From positions 1 to 64,000 of the forward strand of contig CAZNRD010000001.1 of NCBI GenBank assembly GCA_964575425.1: a stretch of 64,000 nt of DNA. The letters are read 5' to 3'. The stretch is from DATEAV01 sp964575425 (GTDB lineage: Bacteria > Chloroflexota > Anaerolineae > Anaerolineales > E44-bin32). Below the pieces are notes generated by a model. That model was not told where the DNA came from, searched no databases, and saw only the letters and a program-made list of their open reading frames with translations. This document shows, in pieces, positions 35,055-43,994 of the stretch (positions within the stretch are counted from its first letter, which is position 1; every line of letters starts with the position of its first letter). The position numbers were made by a program, and so were the translations under genes.

Positions 35055-36935
35055 TCAGGTGAGCAGGGCGTAGAGCCGTTTGTCGAGTGATCCGACGTAC
35101 AGTACCCCATCGGCGATGGCTGGGGTGCCGGTGATTGGGCCGCCGGTGGGGAAGCGCCAGCGTTGGCGGCCGGAGCGGAAGTCCAGGCAGTAGATCGAGC
35201 CGTCGGCCGAGCCGCAGTAGAGCGAATCCTCGTGCAGCACGGGGGATCCTGTCACCTGATGTTCCGTCTGGAAGCGCCAAACCTCGCGGCTGGAGCGCGC
35301 GTCGACGCAGTAGATGATGCCGTCGGCACAGCCAACGAAGAGGCGGCCCTCGGCGTAGGTCGGGGAGGAGATCGAGGGCTTGCCCATGCGGAAGCGCCAG
35401 ACCTGCCAGCCGCCTTCGGCTTCGATGGCGTACAACGTCCAGTCCAGCGAGGCAAAGTAGATCATGCCCTCGACGAGCAGGGGTGAGGACGTGACGGCGC
35501 GCTTGGCCTTGAAGCGCCACTTCATCTCGCCGCGAAAGTCGATGCAGTAGAAGTCCCCGGACTCGCAGCCGAAGTAGACGCGCTCGGCGAGCACGAGAGG
35601 CGTGGAGCGGATGGGGCCGGCGGCTTCGGCCCGCCATGCCCTGCGGCCGCTGAGCATGTTGACGACGTGGAGGTGGGTGTCGTCGGATCCGACGAAGATG
35701 TGGCCGTGGGAGATGGTGGGCGAGCAGCGGATGGGACCATCGGTGTAGTAGGTCCAGATCAGGCGGCCGAGCGAGGCGGAGATCGCGTGAAGCCGATAGT
35801 CCTCGGAGCCGACGAAGATGGCCTCGTCCTGCGCGGCCGGCCGGGTGGCAATGCCCCCTTCGGTGGCGTACTTCCACAGGAACTGGCCGTTCTTGGCGTC
35901 GAGCGCGTAGAGGTTGTTGTCGTAGCACCCAACGTAGACGACGCCGTTGTGGACGATCGGGCTGCCGCGAATCTCATCCTCGCATTCGAACGACCACACC
36001 TCCTGGACGTCTGTGCGCGGCTTGATGAGAAGGCCCGCCTCGGCGCCGCTCAGCAGCCCCGTCTTCTTGGCAGCGCTGACAAGCGCCTGGCGCATCGCTT
36101 CGGCGTTGGGGAAGCGGTCCTTAGGATCGTAGGCCAGCGCCGCTTCGATGACGGCCTGGATCTCCGGAGAGACGGCCGGGTTGATCTTGCGGATCGGGCG
36201 TTCGGAGAAGGAGAAGGGTGCTTCGGCCCGGGGATCACGGCGCGTCAGGAGGTGGTGCAGAGTAGCTCCAAGGGCATAGATGTCGCCGGCCGGGGATGCT
36301 TCGCCCCGATACTGCTCCGGGGGCGAGTAGCCTTCGGTGCCGATCATCGTGCCCTTCTGGCCGGGCTGGAAGACGCGAGCGATGCCGAAGTCGATGAGCC
36401 GCACATGGTCGTGATGGTCGATCATCACGTTGGATGGCTTCATGTCGCGAAAGACGACCGGTTGGGGCTTGTGATTGTGCAGGTAGGTGAGGACCTCGCA
36501 CAGCTCGATGGCCCATGAGACCACTTTCTGCTCGGGGAGGAAATCCTCTGTTTCCTGAACGATGGCCTCGAGGTCCTTGCCCTCGATAAACTCCATCACC
36601 AGGTAGGAGCTGTTGCCCTGGGAGAAGTAGTCGAAGATGCGCGGGATGGCGGGGTGGGAGAGGGTGGCCAACAGGTCCGCCTCGCGCTCGAAGTTGCGCA
36701 CGATCATGTCGTGCATCGTGGGGTCGGCCGCCAGGTTGAGCATCTCCTTGACGGCGACGAGTTTGGTGACGTTGGGGAAGTGCAGGTCTCGGCCCTTGTA
36801 GACCGAGCTCATGCCACCGGCGCCGAGCACGCCCAGGATCAGGTAGCGATCCTGCAGGGTGGCCCCCGGCTGCAGCTGGCTGAGTTGGCCGGTTTCGGAG
36901 GCCTTTCCTTCCAGGGTCCGGGTAATCCTGCGCAT
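35055..36935 (-). CDS. Serine/threonine kinase with C-terminal eight-bladed PQQ-like propeller
   Basis: A 626-residue protein with no predicted membrane helix. The kinase domain (about 28-300) has GAGGMSSVYKG, VAVKEM, catalytic loop FRDMKPSN (Phe in the His position of HRD) and LIDFGIAR. The C-terminal half has about eight repeats of roughly 40 residues with the pattern S-P, V-x-x-G-x-x-(Y/F)-x-G, L-Y-A-I-D, W-x-F, the PQQ-like beta-propeller. EVWSFECEDEIR at the start and the final repeat at the end probably close one blade. The propeller could bind a ligand or protein and set kinase activity. It is the first gene of a six-gene operon behind a good promoter. Confidence 0.93.
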   Translation of the reverse strand: MRRITRTLEGKASETGQLSQLQPGATLQDRYLILGVLGAGGMSSVYKGRDLHFPNVTKLVAVKEMLNLAADPTMHDMIVRNFEREADLLATLSHPAIPRIFDYFSQGNSSYLVMEFIEGKDLEAIVQETEDFLPEQKVVSWAIELCEVLTYLHNHKPQPVVFRDMKPSNVMIDHHDHVRLIDFGIARVFQPGQKGTMIGTEGYSPPEQYRGEASPAGDIYALGATLHHLLTRRDPRAEAPFSFSERPIRKINPAVSPEIQAVIEAALAYDPKDRFPNAEAMRQALVSAAKKTGLLSGAEAGLLIKPRTDVQEVWSFECEDEIRGSPIVHNGVVYVGCYDNNLYALDAKNGQFLWKYATEGGIATRPAAQDEAIFVGSEDYRLHAISASLGRLIWTYYTDGPIRCSPTISHGHIFVGSDDTHLHVVNMLSGRRAWRAEAAGPIRSTPLVLAERVYFGCESGDFYCIDFRGEMKWRFKAKRAVTSSPLLVEGMIYFASLDWTLYAIEAEGGWQVWRFRMGKPSISSPTYAEGRLFVGCADGIIYCVDARSSREVWRFQTEHQVTGSPVLHEDSLYCGSADGSIYCLDFRSGRQRWRFPTGGPITGTPAIADGVLYVGSLDKRLYALLT

Positions 36936-36968
36936 GCGTCTCCAGAGGCTGCCTGACGGTTTGTGAGA

Positions 36969-36996
36969 TTATAGCACGGGTGCCTTGCGAGGCAAC
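36969..36996 (-). promoter_or_regulatory. Promoter of the kinase-phosphatase-FHA operon
   Basis: Minus-strand TTGCCT (36996-36991) and TATAAT (36974-36969) have a 16-base spacer, about 34 bases before the kinase ATG. Confidence 0.65.
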
Positions 36997-37013
36997 TGTG
37001 GGGTAGGAATGCT

Positions 37014-37019
37014 ATACTA
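37014..37019 (+). promoter_or_regulatory. -10 box for hemW
   Basis: TATACT on the plus strand, 44 bases before the hemW start at 37064. No strong -35 is seen. It is back to back with the kinase promoter. Confidence 0.4.
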
Positions 37020-37063
37020 GCGGCCCAGGCTGGTGGGCGTCGAGAGCGCATGGAGGAGTGGAT

Positions 37064-38296
37064 GTGGCCTGTGGCACGAATCCTCTGCATGCGGCCCCGG
37101 CGGAGGATGGCTGCGCCGTCTACGGTCACATCCCCTTGTGCGCCAGCCGCTGCGCGTACTGCAACTTCTTCACCACCACGCGATTGACCCATCAGAGCCA
37201 ACGCTACGCGGAGGCCCTGGCGGAGGAAGCCCGCCAGGTGGCCGCGAGCGCCGGCAGCCCCCTGCGGGCGCACAGCCTGTATCTGGGCGGTGGCACGCCA
37301 TCCGTCCTCCCTGCGGCTGCGCTGTCGTCGCTGGTGTCTGTGTTGCGTGGGCTCTTCGGGTGGCAGGATCGAGCCGAGTTCACGGTCGAGGTGAATCCAG
37401 GGGACGCTTCTGCGTCGTGGCTGGAGGCCGTGCGGGGCGCGGGGGTCAATCGGCTCAGCCTGGGGATGCAGGCCGCCGACGAAGAGACGCTGGCGCTGCT
37501 GGGGCGGCGCCACCGTCACGACGACACGCGTCGGGCCGTCGGCCTGGCGCGATGTGCCGGCCTCCAGAACATCAGCCTCGATCTGCTCTACGGCATTCCC
37601 GGGCAGAGCCTGGCGAGATGGAAGCGGTCTGTGGAGGCAGCACTTGAGCTGGACGTGGAGCATCTTTCGGCGTACTGCCTCTCCCTCGAGCCAGGGACAC
37701 CGATGAGCGAGTGGGTTCAACGGGGGATGCTGGAGGCTCCCGACGACGATCGGGCGGCCGAACTGTACGAATGGCTGGCGCAGCGACTCGATCGGGAAGG
37801 CTATGTGCAGTACGAGATTTCCAACTGGGCGCGCGGACCGCTGATGGCTGATGGTCAGCCGCGCTTCGCCTGCCGGCACAATCTGACATACTGGGAGAAC
37901 CGCCCCTACCTGGGGTTGGGTGCGGGAGCACATGGGTATGCTGCCGGCGTCCGGTATTCGGTGTGGCGCTCAGTCCGCGGCTACATCGAGCGGGTGATGA
38001 GGCCCGGTGCCAGGTCGACCTTTCCCCTATCCGCGGCTGTGCAGGCATGGCGGCGCGTCACCCCTCAGGAGGCAGCGGACGACACCCTATTGCTAGGACT
38101 GCGGCTGACGGCGTCGGGCGTTGACGCGGCGGGATACACGAAACGCCATGGGGCGCAGTCGTGGCAGCGGCATAGGCCAACGCTGGATCGATTGGCTGCA
38201 CAGGGCTTGATCGAGTGGGTGGACAACGGCCGGCGCGTTCGACTGACGCCGCGAGGCAGGCTGGTCGGCAATCAAGTCTTCCGGGAATTCGTCTAG
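37064..38296 (+). CDS. hemW: Radical SAM heme chaperone HemW (coproporphyrinogen-oxidase-like)
   Basis: A 410-residue protein. The start is taken as GTG 37064, six bases after GGAGGA; GTG 37058 touches that site and is unlikely. The cluster motif is CASRCAYCNFF, followed by LGGGTPS, TVEVNPGD and NRLSLGMQA, and then the HemW C-terminal part with FACRHNLTYWENRPYLGLGAGAHGY. HemW inserts heme into target proteins and, unlike HemN, lacks coproporphyrinogen oxidase activity. The short N-terminus fits HemW rather than HemN. Its stop overlaps the convergent polyprenyl synthase stop within the palindrome CTAG. Confidence 0.9.
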   Translation: MACGTNPLHAAPAEDGCAVYGHIPLCASRCAYCNFFTTTRLTHQSQRYAEALAEEARQVAASAGSPLRAHSLYLGGGTPSVLPAAALSSLVSVLRGLFGWQDRAEFTVEVNPGDASASWLEAVRGAGVNRLSLGMQAADEETLALLGRRHRHDDTRRAVGLARCAGLQNISLDLLYGIPGQSLARWKRSVEAALELDVEHLSAYCLSLEPGTPMSEWVQRGMLEAPDDDRAAELYEWLAQRLDREGYVQYEISNWARGPLMADGQPRFACRHNLTYWENRPYLGLGAGAHGYAAGVRYSVWRSVRGYIERVMRPGARSTFPLSAAVQAWRRVTPQEAADDTLLLGLRLTASGVDAAGYTKRHGAQSWQRHRPTLDRLAAQGLIEWVDNGRRVRLTPRGRLVGNQVFREFV

Positions 38297-39315
38297 CGGT
38301 CCCGCTGCAGGAGACGCTGGGCGAGGCGTGAGAGATCTTCCCCCGCTTCTCCTTCGAGGCGGACGTCATCAAGCGCAGCCAGAGCGAGCGTGGTGTGCTC
38401 TTCGGCGGCGGCGCGGGCAAAGTCGAGAGAGCCGGCGGTCTCGAGGGCGTGCGCCATTGCGCGGATATCGTTCGCCGCGGGTGGTTTCCGGTTCCACAGC
38501 GACCGAAACTCGTCGGAATGCTCGAGGCCGTGGAGGATGGGCAGGGTCTTCTTGCGCGCCCGCAGGTCGTCGCCGGCGGGCTTGCCTGTGCGGCTGGTCG
38601 TTCCCCAGATGCCGAGGATATCATCCAGGATCTGAAAGGCCAGGCCGAGGTGCCGGCCGAATCGGGCGAAGGCGCTGCTGGCATCCGCTGAGGCGCCTGC
38701 GATGAGGGCGCCGGAGCGAACGGCAGCTGAGATGAGAGCGGCCGTCTTTCCCTCGATCATGCGCATGTATTCGGCAACCGAGACGGTCGGGCGCGTTTCG
38801 TAGGCCAGGTCGAGGTGCTGTCCTTCCGTGAGGTGCAGGCAGGCCTGGTCGAGGGCCTGTTGAACGCTCAGGATGATCTCGGGGGCGGTCCCTCGATCGC
38901 GCAGGCGGTAGAGGGAGAGATGGGCCAGGCTCCACATGGCGTCACCCGTGTTGAGGGCCTGGGGAATGCCCCAGCGTGCCCAGAGCGTCGGCCGGCCGCG
39001 GCGTTCGAGGCTGTTGTCCTGGATGTCGTCGTGGACGAGCGAGAAGTTGTGGATCAACTCGACGCTGGAGGCGGCTGGAAGAGAGCGAGGCCAATCGCCG
39101 CCGACGGCGGCGCAGGCCAGGGTGGTGAGAAGGGGACGGATGCGCTTTCCACTGCCGCTGCCTCCGGGCTCGAGCCAACCGAAGTGAAAGCCGATCATCT
39201 CGGACATGGCAGAGCAGTGCTGGGCGTCGAGCAAGGCAACTGCCTGGCGCAGGTCTCGCTCGATGGCCTCGAGCATGCGGGCGGTGAGGGATGGGGTGGT
39301 GTTGGGGAAGCTCAC
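38293..39315 (-). CDS. Polyprenyl (geranylgeranyl/farnesyl-type) diphosphate synthase
   Basis: A 340-residue protein from GTG 39315, which overlaps the isomerase stop as GTGA; the open frame upstream belongs to antisense of that gene. The first aspartate-rich motif is LVHDDIQD, the lysine block is EGKTAALISAA and the second motif is QILDDILGIWG (DDxxG). It joins isopentenyl diphosphate units to an allylic primer. Chain length cannot be fixed; the DDILG variant is common in geranylgeranyl-type enzymes. Coupling to the IPP isomerase gene places both in isoprenoid supply for carotenoids, quinones or carriers. Confidence 0.9.
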   Translation of the reverse strand: MSFPNTTPSLTARMLEAIERDLRQAVALLDAQHCSAMSEMIGFHFGWLEPGGSGSGKRIRPLLTTLACAAVGGDWPRSLPAASSVELIHNFSLVHDDIQDNSLERRGRPTLWARWGIPQALNTGDAMWSLAHLSLYRLRDRGTAPEIILSVQQALDQACLHLTEGQHLDLAYETRPTVSVAEYMRMIEGKTAALISAAVRSGALIAGASADASSAFARFGRHLGLAFQILDDILGIWGTTSRTGKPAGDDLRARKKTLPILHGLEHSDEFRSLWNRKPPAANDIRAMAHALETAGSLDFARAAAEEHTTLALAALDDVRLEGEAGEDLSRLAQRLLQRDR

Positions 39316-40343
39316 GAGACCCTGAGCAGCGTGGCGGACCGGAGGGCGGCCAGGTCGCGCGAGCCCGTGAGGAACTGACACAGGCGCAGCTCGAGGGCAG
39401 CCTGCTCGATGGCGTCGAGAGCGGCCTGGGCGGACACGGCGGCGGCCTTGAGGAACGGCCTCGCCATGCCGCACAAGTCCGCGCCCAGCGCAAGGCACTT
39501 GGCAACGTCGATGCCATTCCGCAGGCCGCCGGAAGCGATCAGAGGCATCGATGGCAGGGCTGTGCGAACGCCGACAAGCGCCTCGGCGGTGGGGATGCCC
39601 CAGTCGACAAACGCCGCTGCAGCCTGCGCCTGGAGTGGGGAAACGGCGCGGTGCATCTCGACCTGGGACCACGAGGTGCCGCCCGCGCCGGCGACATCGA
39701 TGGCGGCGACCCCGGCTTCCGCGAGAAGGCGCGCCGCGCGGGCCGAAATGCCCCATCCGATCTCCTTGGCGACGACGGGTCGGCCCAGCCCGCGGCAGAT
39801 GAGTGCGATCCTCTCGAGGAGGCCGGCGAAGTTGACGTCGCCTTCTGGCTGGAGCGCCTCCTGAAGGGGATTGAGGTGGAGGATGAGGGCGTCTGCGTTG
39901 ACGATATCGATGGCGCGGCGGCAATCGTCGAGGCTGAAGCCGTAGTTGAGCTGGACTGCGCCGAGATTGGCCAGGAGGAGGACATCCGGCGCCACGCGAC
40001 GGACCTGGAAGGTGCGGGCAAGGCGCGGCTCCTCGATCGCGGCCCGCACAGAGCCGAGGCCCATCGCCGCGCCTGCAGCCTGGGCAGCTTCGGCCAGCGC
40101 CAGGTTGATGCGCTCGGCTTCGGGCGTCCCGCCGGTCATGGGAGAGATGAGGAGCGGGAGGCGCAGTGGGTGGCCGAGAAACGTGGTGTGGGTGTCAATC
40201 TCGCGGAAATCGAGCTCCGGGACGGCAAGGTGTTCGAAGCGGTAGCGTTCGAGGCCGGTGGTGAGGCCGGAGCGCACGTCCGCTTCGAGGTTGAGGCGGA
40301 TATGGTTCGCCTTGCGGCCGCGCGTGGGCGTAACTTTCTTCAT
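39312..40343 (-). CDS. fni: Type 2 isopentenyl-diphosphate delta-isomerase (FMN-dependent)
   Basis: A 343-residue protein. ATG 40343 is chosen (MKKVTPTRGRKANHIRL fits the family start); ATG 40376 is alternative but overlaps the promoter -10. Blocks are LLISPMTGGTPEAERIN, AMGLGSVRAA, VVAKEIGWGIS, the Mg/FMN segment AAIDVAGAGGTSW and SGGLRNGIDVAKCLALGADL. It interconverts IPP and DMAPP using reduced FMN. This form is common in archaea, Gram-positives and many Chloroflexota. It precedes the polyprenyl synthase gene with a four-base overlap. Confidence 0.93.
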   Translation of the reverse strand: MKKVTPTRGRKANHIRLNLEADVRSGLTTGLERYRFEHLAVPELDFREIDTHTTFLGHPLRLPLLISPMTGGTPEAERINLALAEAAQAAGAAMGLGSVRAAIEEPRLARTFQVRRVAPDVLLLANLGAVQLNYGFSLDDCRRAIDIVNADALILHLNPLQEALQPEGDVNFAGLLERIALICRGLGRPVVAKEIGWGISARAARLLAEAGVAAIDVAGAGGTSWSQVEMHRAVSPLQAQAAAAFVDWGIPTAEALVGVRTALPSMPLIASGGLRNGIDVAKCLALGADLCGMARPFLKAAAVSAQAALDAIEQAALELRLCQFLTGSRDLAALRSATLLRVS

Positions 40344-40374
40344 GAGGAGGTGTTCCAAAATGGTGACGGCGGCC

Positions 40375-40403
40375 ATCTTATCAAGGGCGAGGCGCGGTGT
40401 CAA
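40375..40403 (-). promoter_or_regulatory. Promoter of the fni-polyprenyl synthase operon
   Basis: Minus-strand consensus TTGACA (40403-40398) and TAAGAT (40380-40375) with a 17-base spacer. It lies eight bases from the oppositely oriented acpP promoter. Confidence 0.65.
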
Positions 40404-40411
40404 CTCGTGCC

Positions 40412-40439
40412 TTGACAGGACCGGTCGTGCGGCTACAAT
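40412..40439 (+). promoter_or_regulatory. Promoter of acpP
   Basis: Consensus TTGACA (40412-40417) and TACAAT (40434-40439), spacer 16. The ATG at 40478 follows a GGAGGAGA ribosome site. Strong signals fit an abundant protein. Confidence 0.7.
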
Positions 40440-40477
40440 CGGGCCGGCCCGCTGCGGCAGAGGGATGGAGGAGACCC

Positions 40478-40717
40478 ATGACGGACACGTTTGAAAAAGT
40501 CAAGGCGATCATTGTCGAGCTGCTGGGCGTCGACGAGGGGAAAGTCACTCCGGAGGCGAAGTTCCGCGAGGACCTGGAAGCGGACTCGCTCGACCTGGTC
40601 GAGCTGATCATGGCCTTCGAGGAGAAGTTCGGCGGCGAGATCTCGGACGAGGACGCGCAGAAGATCACGACCGTGGGTGAAGCAGTCGCCTATCTTGAGC
40701 AGCACTTGAAGAAGTAG
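40478..40717 (+). CDS. acpP: Acyl carrier protein
   Basis: A 79-residue acidic helical protein. The phosphopantetheine attachment serine is S37 in the DSLDLVELIMAFEEKF motif, and the length is standard. ATG 40478 is set by GGAGGAGA; the frame opens upstream but only through the promoter. ACP carries growing acyl chains in fatty-acid synthesis. It has its own strong promoter and terminator, away from plsX-fabF at 60-62 kb. Confidence 0.96.
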   Translation: MTDTFEKVKAIIVELLGVDEGKVTPEAKFREDLEADSLDLVELIMAFEEKFGGEISDEDAQKITTVGEAVAYLEQHLKK

Positions 40718-40749
40718 AAGCGACGGCGTAAGGTCCGGCTGTGGGTGAC

Positions 40750-40779
40750 AACGCGGGAGGGGCCGCTGGGCGGCCTCCT
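40750..40779 (+). terminator. Terminator after acpP
   Basis: A long GC-rich hairpin in which ACGCGGGAGGGGCCGC pairs with a GCGGCC, TCC and CCGCGT arm, with small mismatches, followed by TTTTGG. It is 33 bases after the acpP stop. Confidence 0.7.
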
Positions 40780-40809
40780 TCCGCGTTTTGGTCCCGAGGC
40801 GAAGCGGGG

Positions 40810-41988
40810 TCAGTGGGAGGGGCGACTGCGGGTGGTTCTGGACCGCCGGTTGGGCGAGCGGATGACCCGCTGGAGCTGGCGTTCCTCGCGTGCCTGCTGG
40901 TGGAGGTAGTCTTCCATGAAGGCGGAGCGGCGCAGGCGAAGCGTCATGGGGGCGACAGCGCGAATGTCGCCGGTGAGCACCTGGCGGCGCCCGTCGGCGG
41001 CGGCATGAGCGCGGGCGGCTTCGAACAGCGTGATCTCGGCGCGGAGGGAATCGATGCCCATCTGCTCCACTAGGCGCAATCCATAGCTCTCGGCGCGAGG
41101 CGTCAGGCGCACCGAGGTCAGGGCATCCCGCGCCTGGGTCACCTCCTGGCGCATCTGCTCTGTGGCCTCCGCGTACTCCATGATCACGCGGCGTGGGTTG
41201 GTCTGGTAGGCCACAGCGCGGCGATAGGCCTCGAGGCGATCTGTCTTGCGCGTCAGGCCGCGGGTGACGACGCGCAGGCCGAAGCGGTCGAGGATTTGTG
41301 GACGCAGGCGCCCTTCTTCGGGGTTCATCGAGCCGATGAGCACAAAGCGGGCGCGGTACGTGGCGGTCACAGGGCCCCGATGGACGGTGTAGGTTCCCTG
41401 GGCAGCGGCGTCGAGGATGGCGTCGATGATGTCGTCGGCCAGGAGGTTGACCTCATCGACGTAGAGCAGGTTGCGGTCGGCGCGCGACAGGATGCCGCGG
41501 TTGAGGCGCATGCGATGGTGGAGGGCGGCGCGTTCATCGAGGCCGCCGATGACGTCCTCCAGGCGGGCGTTGAGCGGAAGCTCAATCAGGCGGACGCGGT
41601 CCATATAGGTAAGTGGCTCGCCCTCGCCGTAGCGGCGGGCGCAGTCAGGGCAGACGGCGTCGATGCCGCCGGTGGTGATGTCTTCGGGGAGGCAGCCGTA
41701 GGTGCATCGGCTGCGCGGGACTTCGGGCAGTAGGTCGGTCAGGCTGCGCGCGGCGGTGGTCTTGCCGGTGCCGCGCGGGCCCATGAGAAGGACGCCGCCG
41801 ACGGTCGGGTTGATGACAGCCAGGAGGAGGGCGAGCTTCATCTCTCGCTGGGCGACCAGAGCCAGGAACGGGAAATTGAGGCTCTCCNNNNNNNNNNNGC
41901 CCAGGTCTTCAGGTGGGGGCGCCTCAAGGAAGCGCTTGCCGCTGGCGCGTTCGAGAAGTTGGGTGAGCGTCTGAATTTGCTCGCTCAT
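40810..41988 (-). CDS. Magnesium-chelatase-like AAA+ ATPase (BchI/ChlI type), with an assembly gap
   Basis: About 392 residues if the gap length is right. The AAA+ core has Walker A GPRGTGKT, the ChlI-type insert with CTYGCLPEDITTGG and a CPDC pair, sensor blocks GGLDERAALHHRM and NLLYVDEVNLLADDI, and GSMNPEEGRLRPQILDRFGL. An 11-base run of N (41888-41898) interrupts codons near residue 31; the run length may not be real, so the frame there is unproven. ChlI works with BchD/ChlD and BchH/ChlH to insert Mg2+ into protoporphyrin, but none of these lies nearby, and lone BchI-like ATPases in non-phototrophs work with VWA proteins as MoxR-like chaperones. Photosynthesis is not implied. Confidence 0.85.
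   Translation of the reverse strand: MSEQIQTLTQLLERASGKRFLEAPPPEDLGXXXXESLNFPFLALVAQREMKLALLLAVINPTVGGVLLMGPRGTGKTTAARSLTDLLPEVPRSRCTYGCLPEDITTGGIDAVCPDCARRYGEGEPLTYMDRVRLIELPLNARLEDVIGGLDERAALHHRMRLNRGILSRADRNLLYVDEVNLLADDIIDAILDAAAQGTYTVHRGPVTATYRARFVLIGSMNPEEGRLRPQILDRFGLRVVTRGLTRKTDRLEAYRRAVAYQTNPRRVIMEYAEATEQMRQEVTQARDALTSVRLTPRAESYGLRLVEQMGIDSLRAEITLFEAARAHAAADGRRQVLTGDIRAVAPMTLRLRRSAFMEDYLHQQAREERQLQRVIRSPNRRSRTTRSRPSH
41888..41898. other. Assembly gap (11 N)
   Basis: Eleven unknown bases inside the BchI-like gene. The reading frame is consistent on both sides if exactly eleven bases are missing; any other length not equivalent modulo three would break it. Confidence 0.99.
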
Positions 41989-42018
41989 GGGGAGGCCTCG
42001 GATCGCGCGTCCGACGGC

Positions 42019-42402
42019 TCAGTCGACATCCTGCTTGAGCTCCCCCGTGTCGACGGTGTGAAGGCGCTCCGCCTCCTCTTCGAGCACGTCGATCAGCTCG
42101 AAAGGCAGGTCGCCCATCATGGGTGGCAGGGGGACGGTCGCGGGCGGGTGGATGCGCTTGGGCGGTTGGGGCGGAATGCGTGAGGGCGGGCTGCGATCGT
42201 AGGTGCGTCTGCGCACGATCCGGGCTTCTTCGGTCAGCCAACCCACGTAGACGCCATCGACGTCGTAGACCTGGCGGTCGGGGGTGAGCCAGCCGATCCA
42301 CTCGCCGAGCACGTTGAACAGGTAGGGAAAGACCAACATGGCGGACCAATCGCCGCGAGAGGTGTAGATCGGGATGAGCTTCCCTCGGGCCTCCTTTGTC
42401 AC
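42019..42402 (-). CDS. Hypothetical protein with a four-fold beta-flower-like core
   Basis: A 127-residue protein from GTG 42402 (GGGAGGAG upstream). Residues 25-60 contain YLFNVLGEWIGWL and VYDVDGVYVGWL, a repeat of short strands with G-x-(W/Y)-x-G-W that recalls the 4-fold beta flower domain; a Pro/Arg-rich segment and an acidic tail follow. Function is unknown. A TATAAT lies 42 bases upstream and the BchI-like gene begins 30 bases downstream, so they likely share a transcript. Confidence 0.65.
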   Translation of the reverse strand: MTKEARGKLIPIYTSRGDWSAMLVFPYLFNVLGEWIGWLTPDRQVYDVDGVYVGWLTEEARIVRRRTYDRSPPSRIPPQPPKRIHPPATVPLPPMMGDLPFELIDVLEEEAERLHTVDTGELKQDVD

Positions 42403-42443
42403 GGCTGACAGCTCCTCCCGAGCCGGATCAGGGCTGCGAGCGC

Positions 42444-42449
42444 ATTATA
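42444..42449 (-). promoter_or_regulatory. -10 box for the 42402/BchI transcript
   Basis: Minus-strand TATAAT, followed by a GGGAGGAG ribosome site and GTG at 42402. The -35 is not clear. Confidence 0.45.
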
Positions 42450-42555
42450 CAGGGCCGGCGCCTGCAACGAAAGGCGTACCGCGGGCCAGGGCTGGATGCC
42501 TGGGGGCCTGGCGGTGTGGAGAAGCCCTTGCACCTTCCATGCCGTGCCGGCAGTC

Positions 42556-43010
42556 TCAGGGTGCATCGGAGTAGGTCCAAAGGCGGTTGATGGCGAAGTT
42601 CCAGAAGAGGACGACGATGACCGCCAGGGCCAGGGCGAGGTTGCGGCCGAGTTGGGTGGGGCCGAGCCCGAAGCTGAAGGGCGGGTGAGCGGCCAGCCGG
42701 ATGAGGTGGGGTTCGCTGAAGGCGAAGATGGGCGTGCGGATGGCCAGGCCGACGAGGTTGACGACGACGAACTGCACAGCCTGCTGGGGGACCGGCTTAG
42801 CGCGCGAGTCGGGATAGGTCCAGTGTCGGTTCCACAGGAAGTTGCTGGTGACGGCGGCGCAGAAGGAGAGGGCGCTGGCCAGGACACTCCAGACGCCAAG
42901 CCAAGCGTTCAACAGATTGAAGGTGCCGAAATCGACCACGGCGCCGATGACGCCGACGACGGAGAACTTGAGGAAGCGCGTGATCTCGCGCCGCAGTCTG
43001 GGTGTGGGCT

Positions 43011-43014
<4 letters not shown>
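42556..43014 (-). CDS. GtrA family membrane protein
   Basis: A 152-residue protein from ATG 43014, which overlaps the epimerase stop as ATGA. It has four hydrophobic helices and the family signature FLKFSVVGVIGAVVDFGTFN, NFLWNRHWTY in the middle and FAINRLWTYS at the end. GtrA-like proteins are thought to flip or help transfer polyprenyl-linked sugars. It is coupled to a nucleotide-sugar decarboxylase, which supports a role in cell-surface glycan assembly. Confidence 0.88.
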
Positions 43015-43961
<947 letters not shown>

Positions 43962-43994
43962 GCCGTCCTCCTGCGCCCCAAGGATGGCGGGCGC

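Noticed and set aside
41888..41898. The N run as a biological low-complexity site
   Set aside because: It is an assembly gap. The coding frame is consistent on both sides, so nothing biological is inferred from it.
40810..41988. Evidence for photosynthesis
   Set aside because: Only a BchI-like ATPase is present. Such ATPases also occur in non-phototrophs, and no other bacteriochlorophyll gene is in the window.
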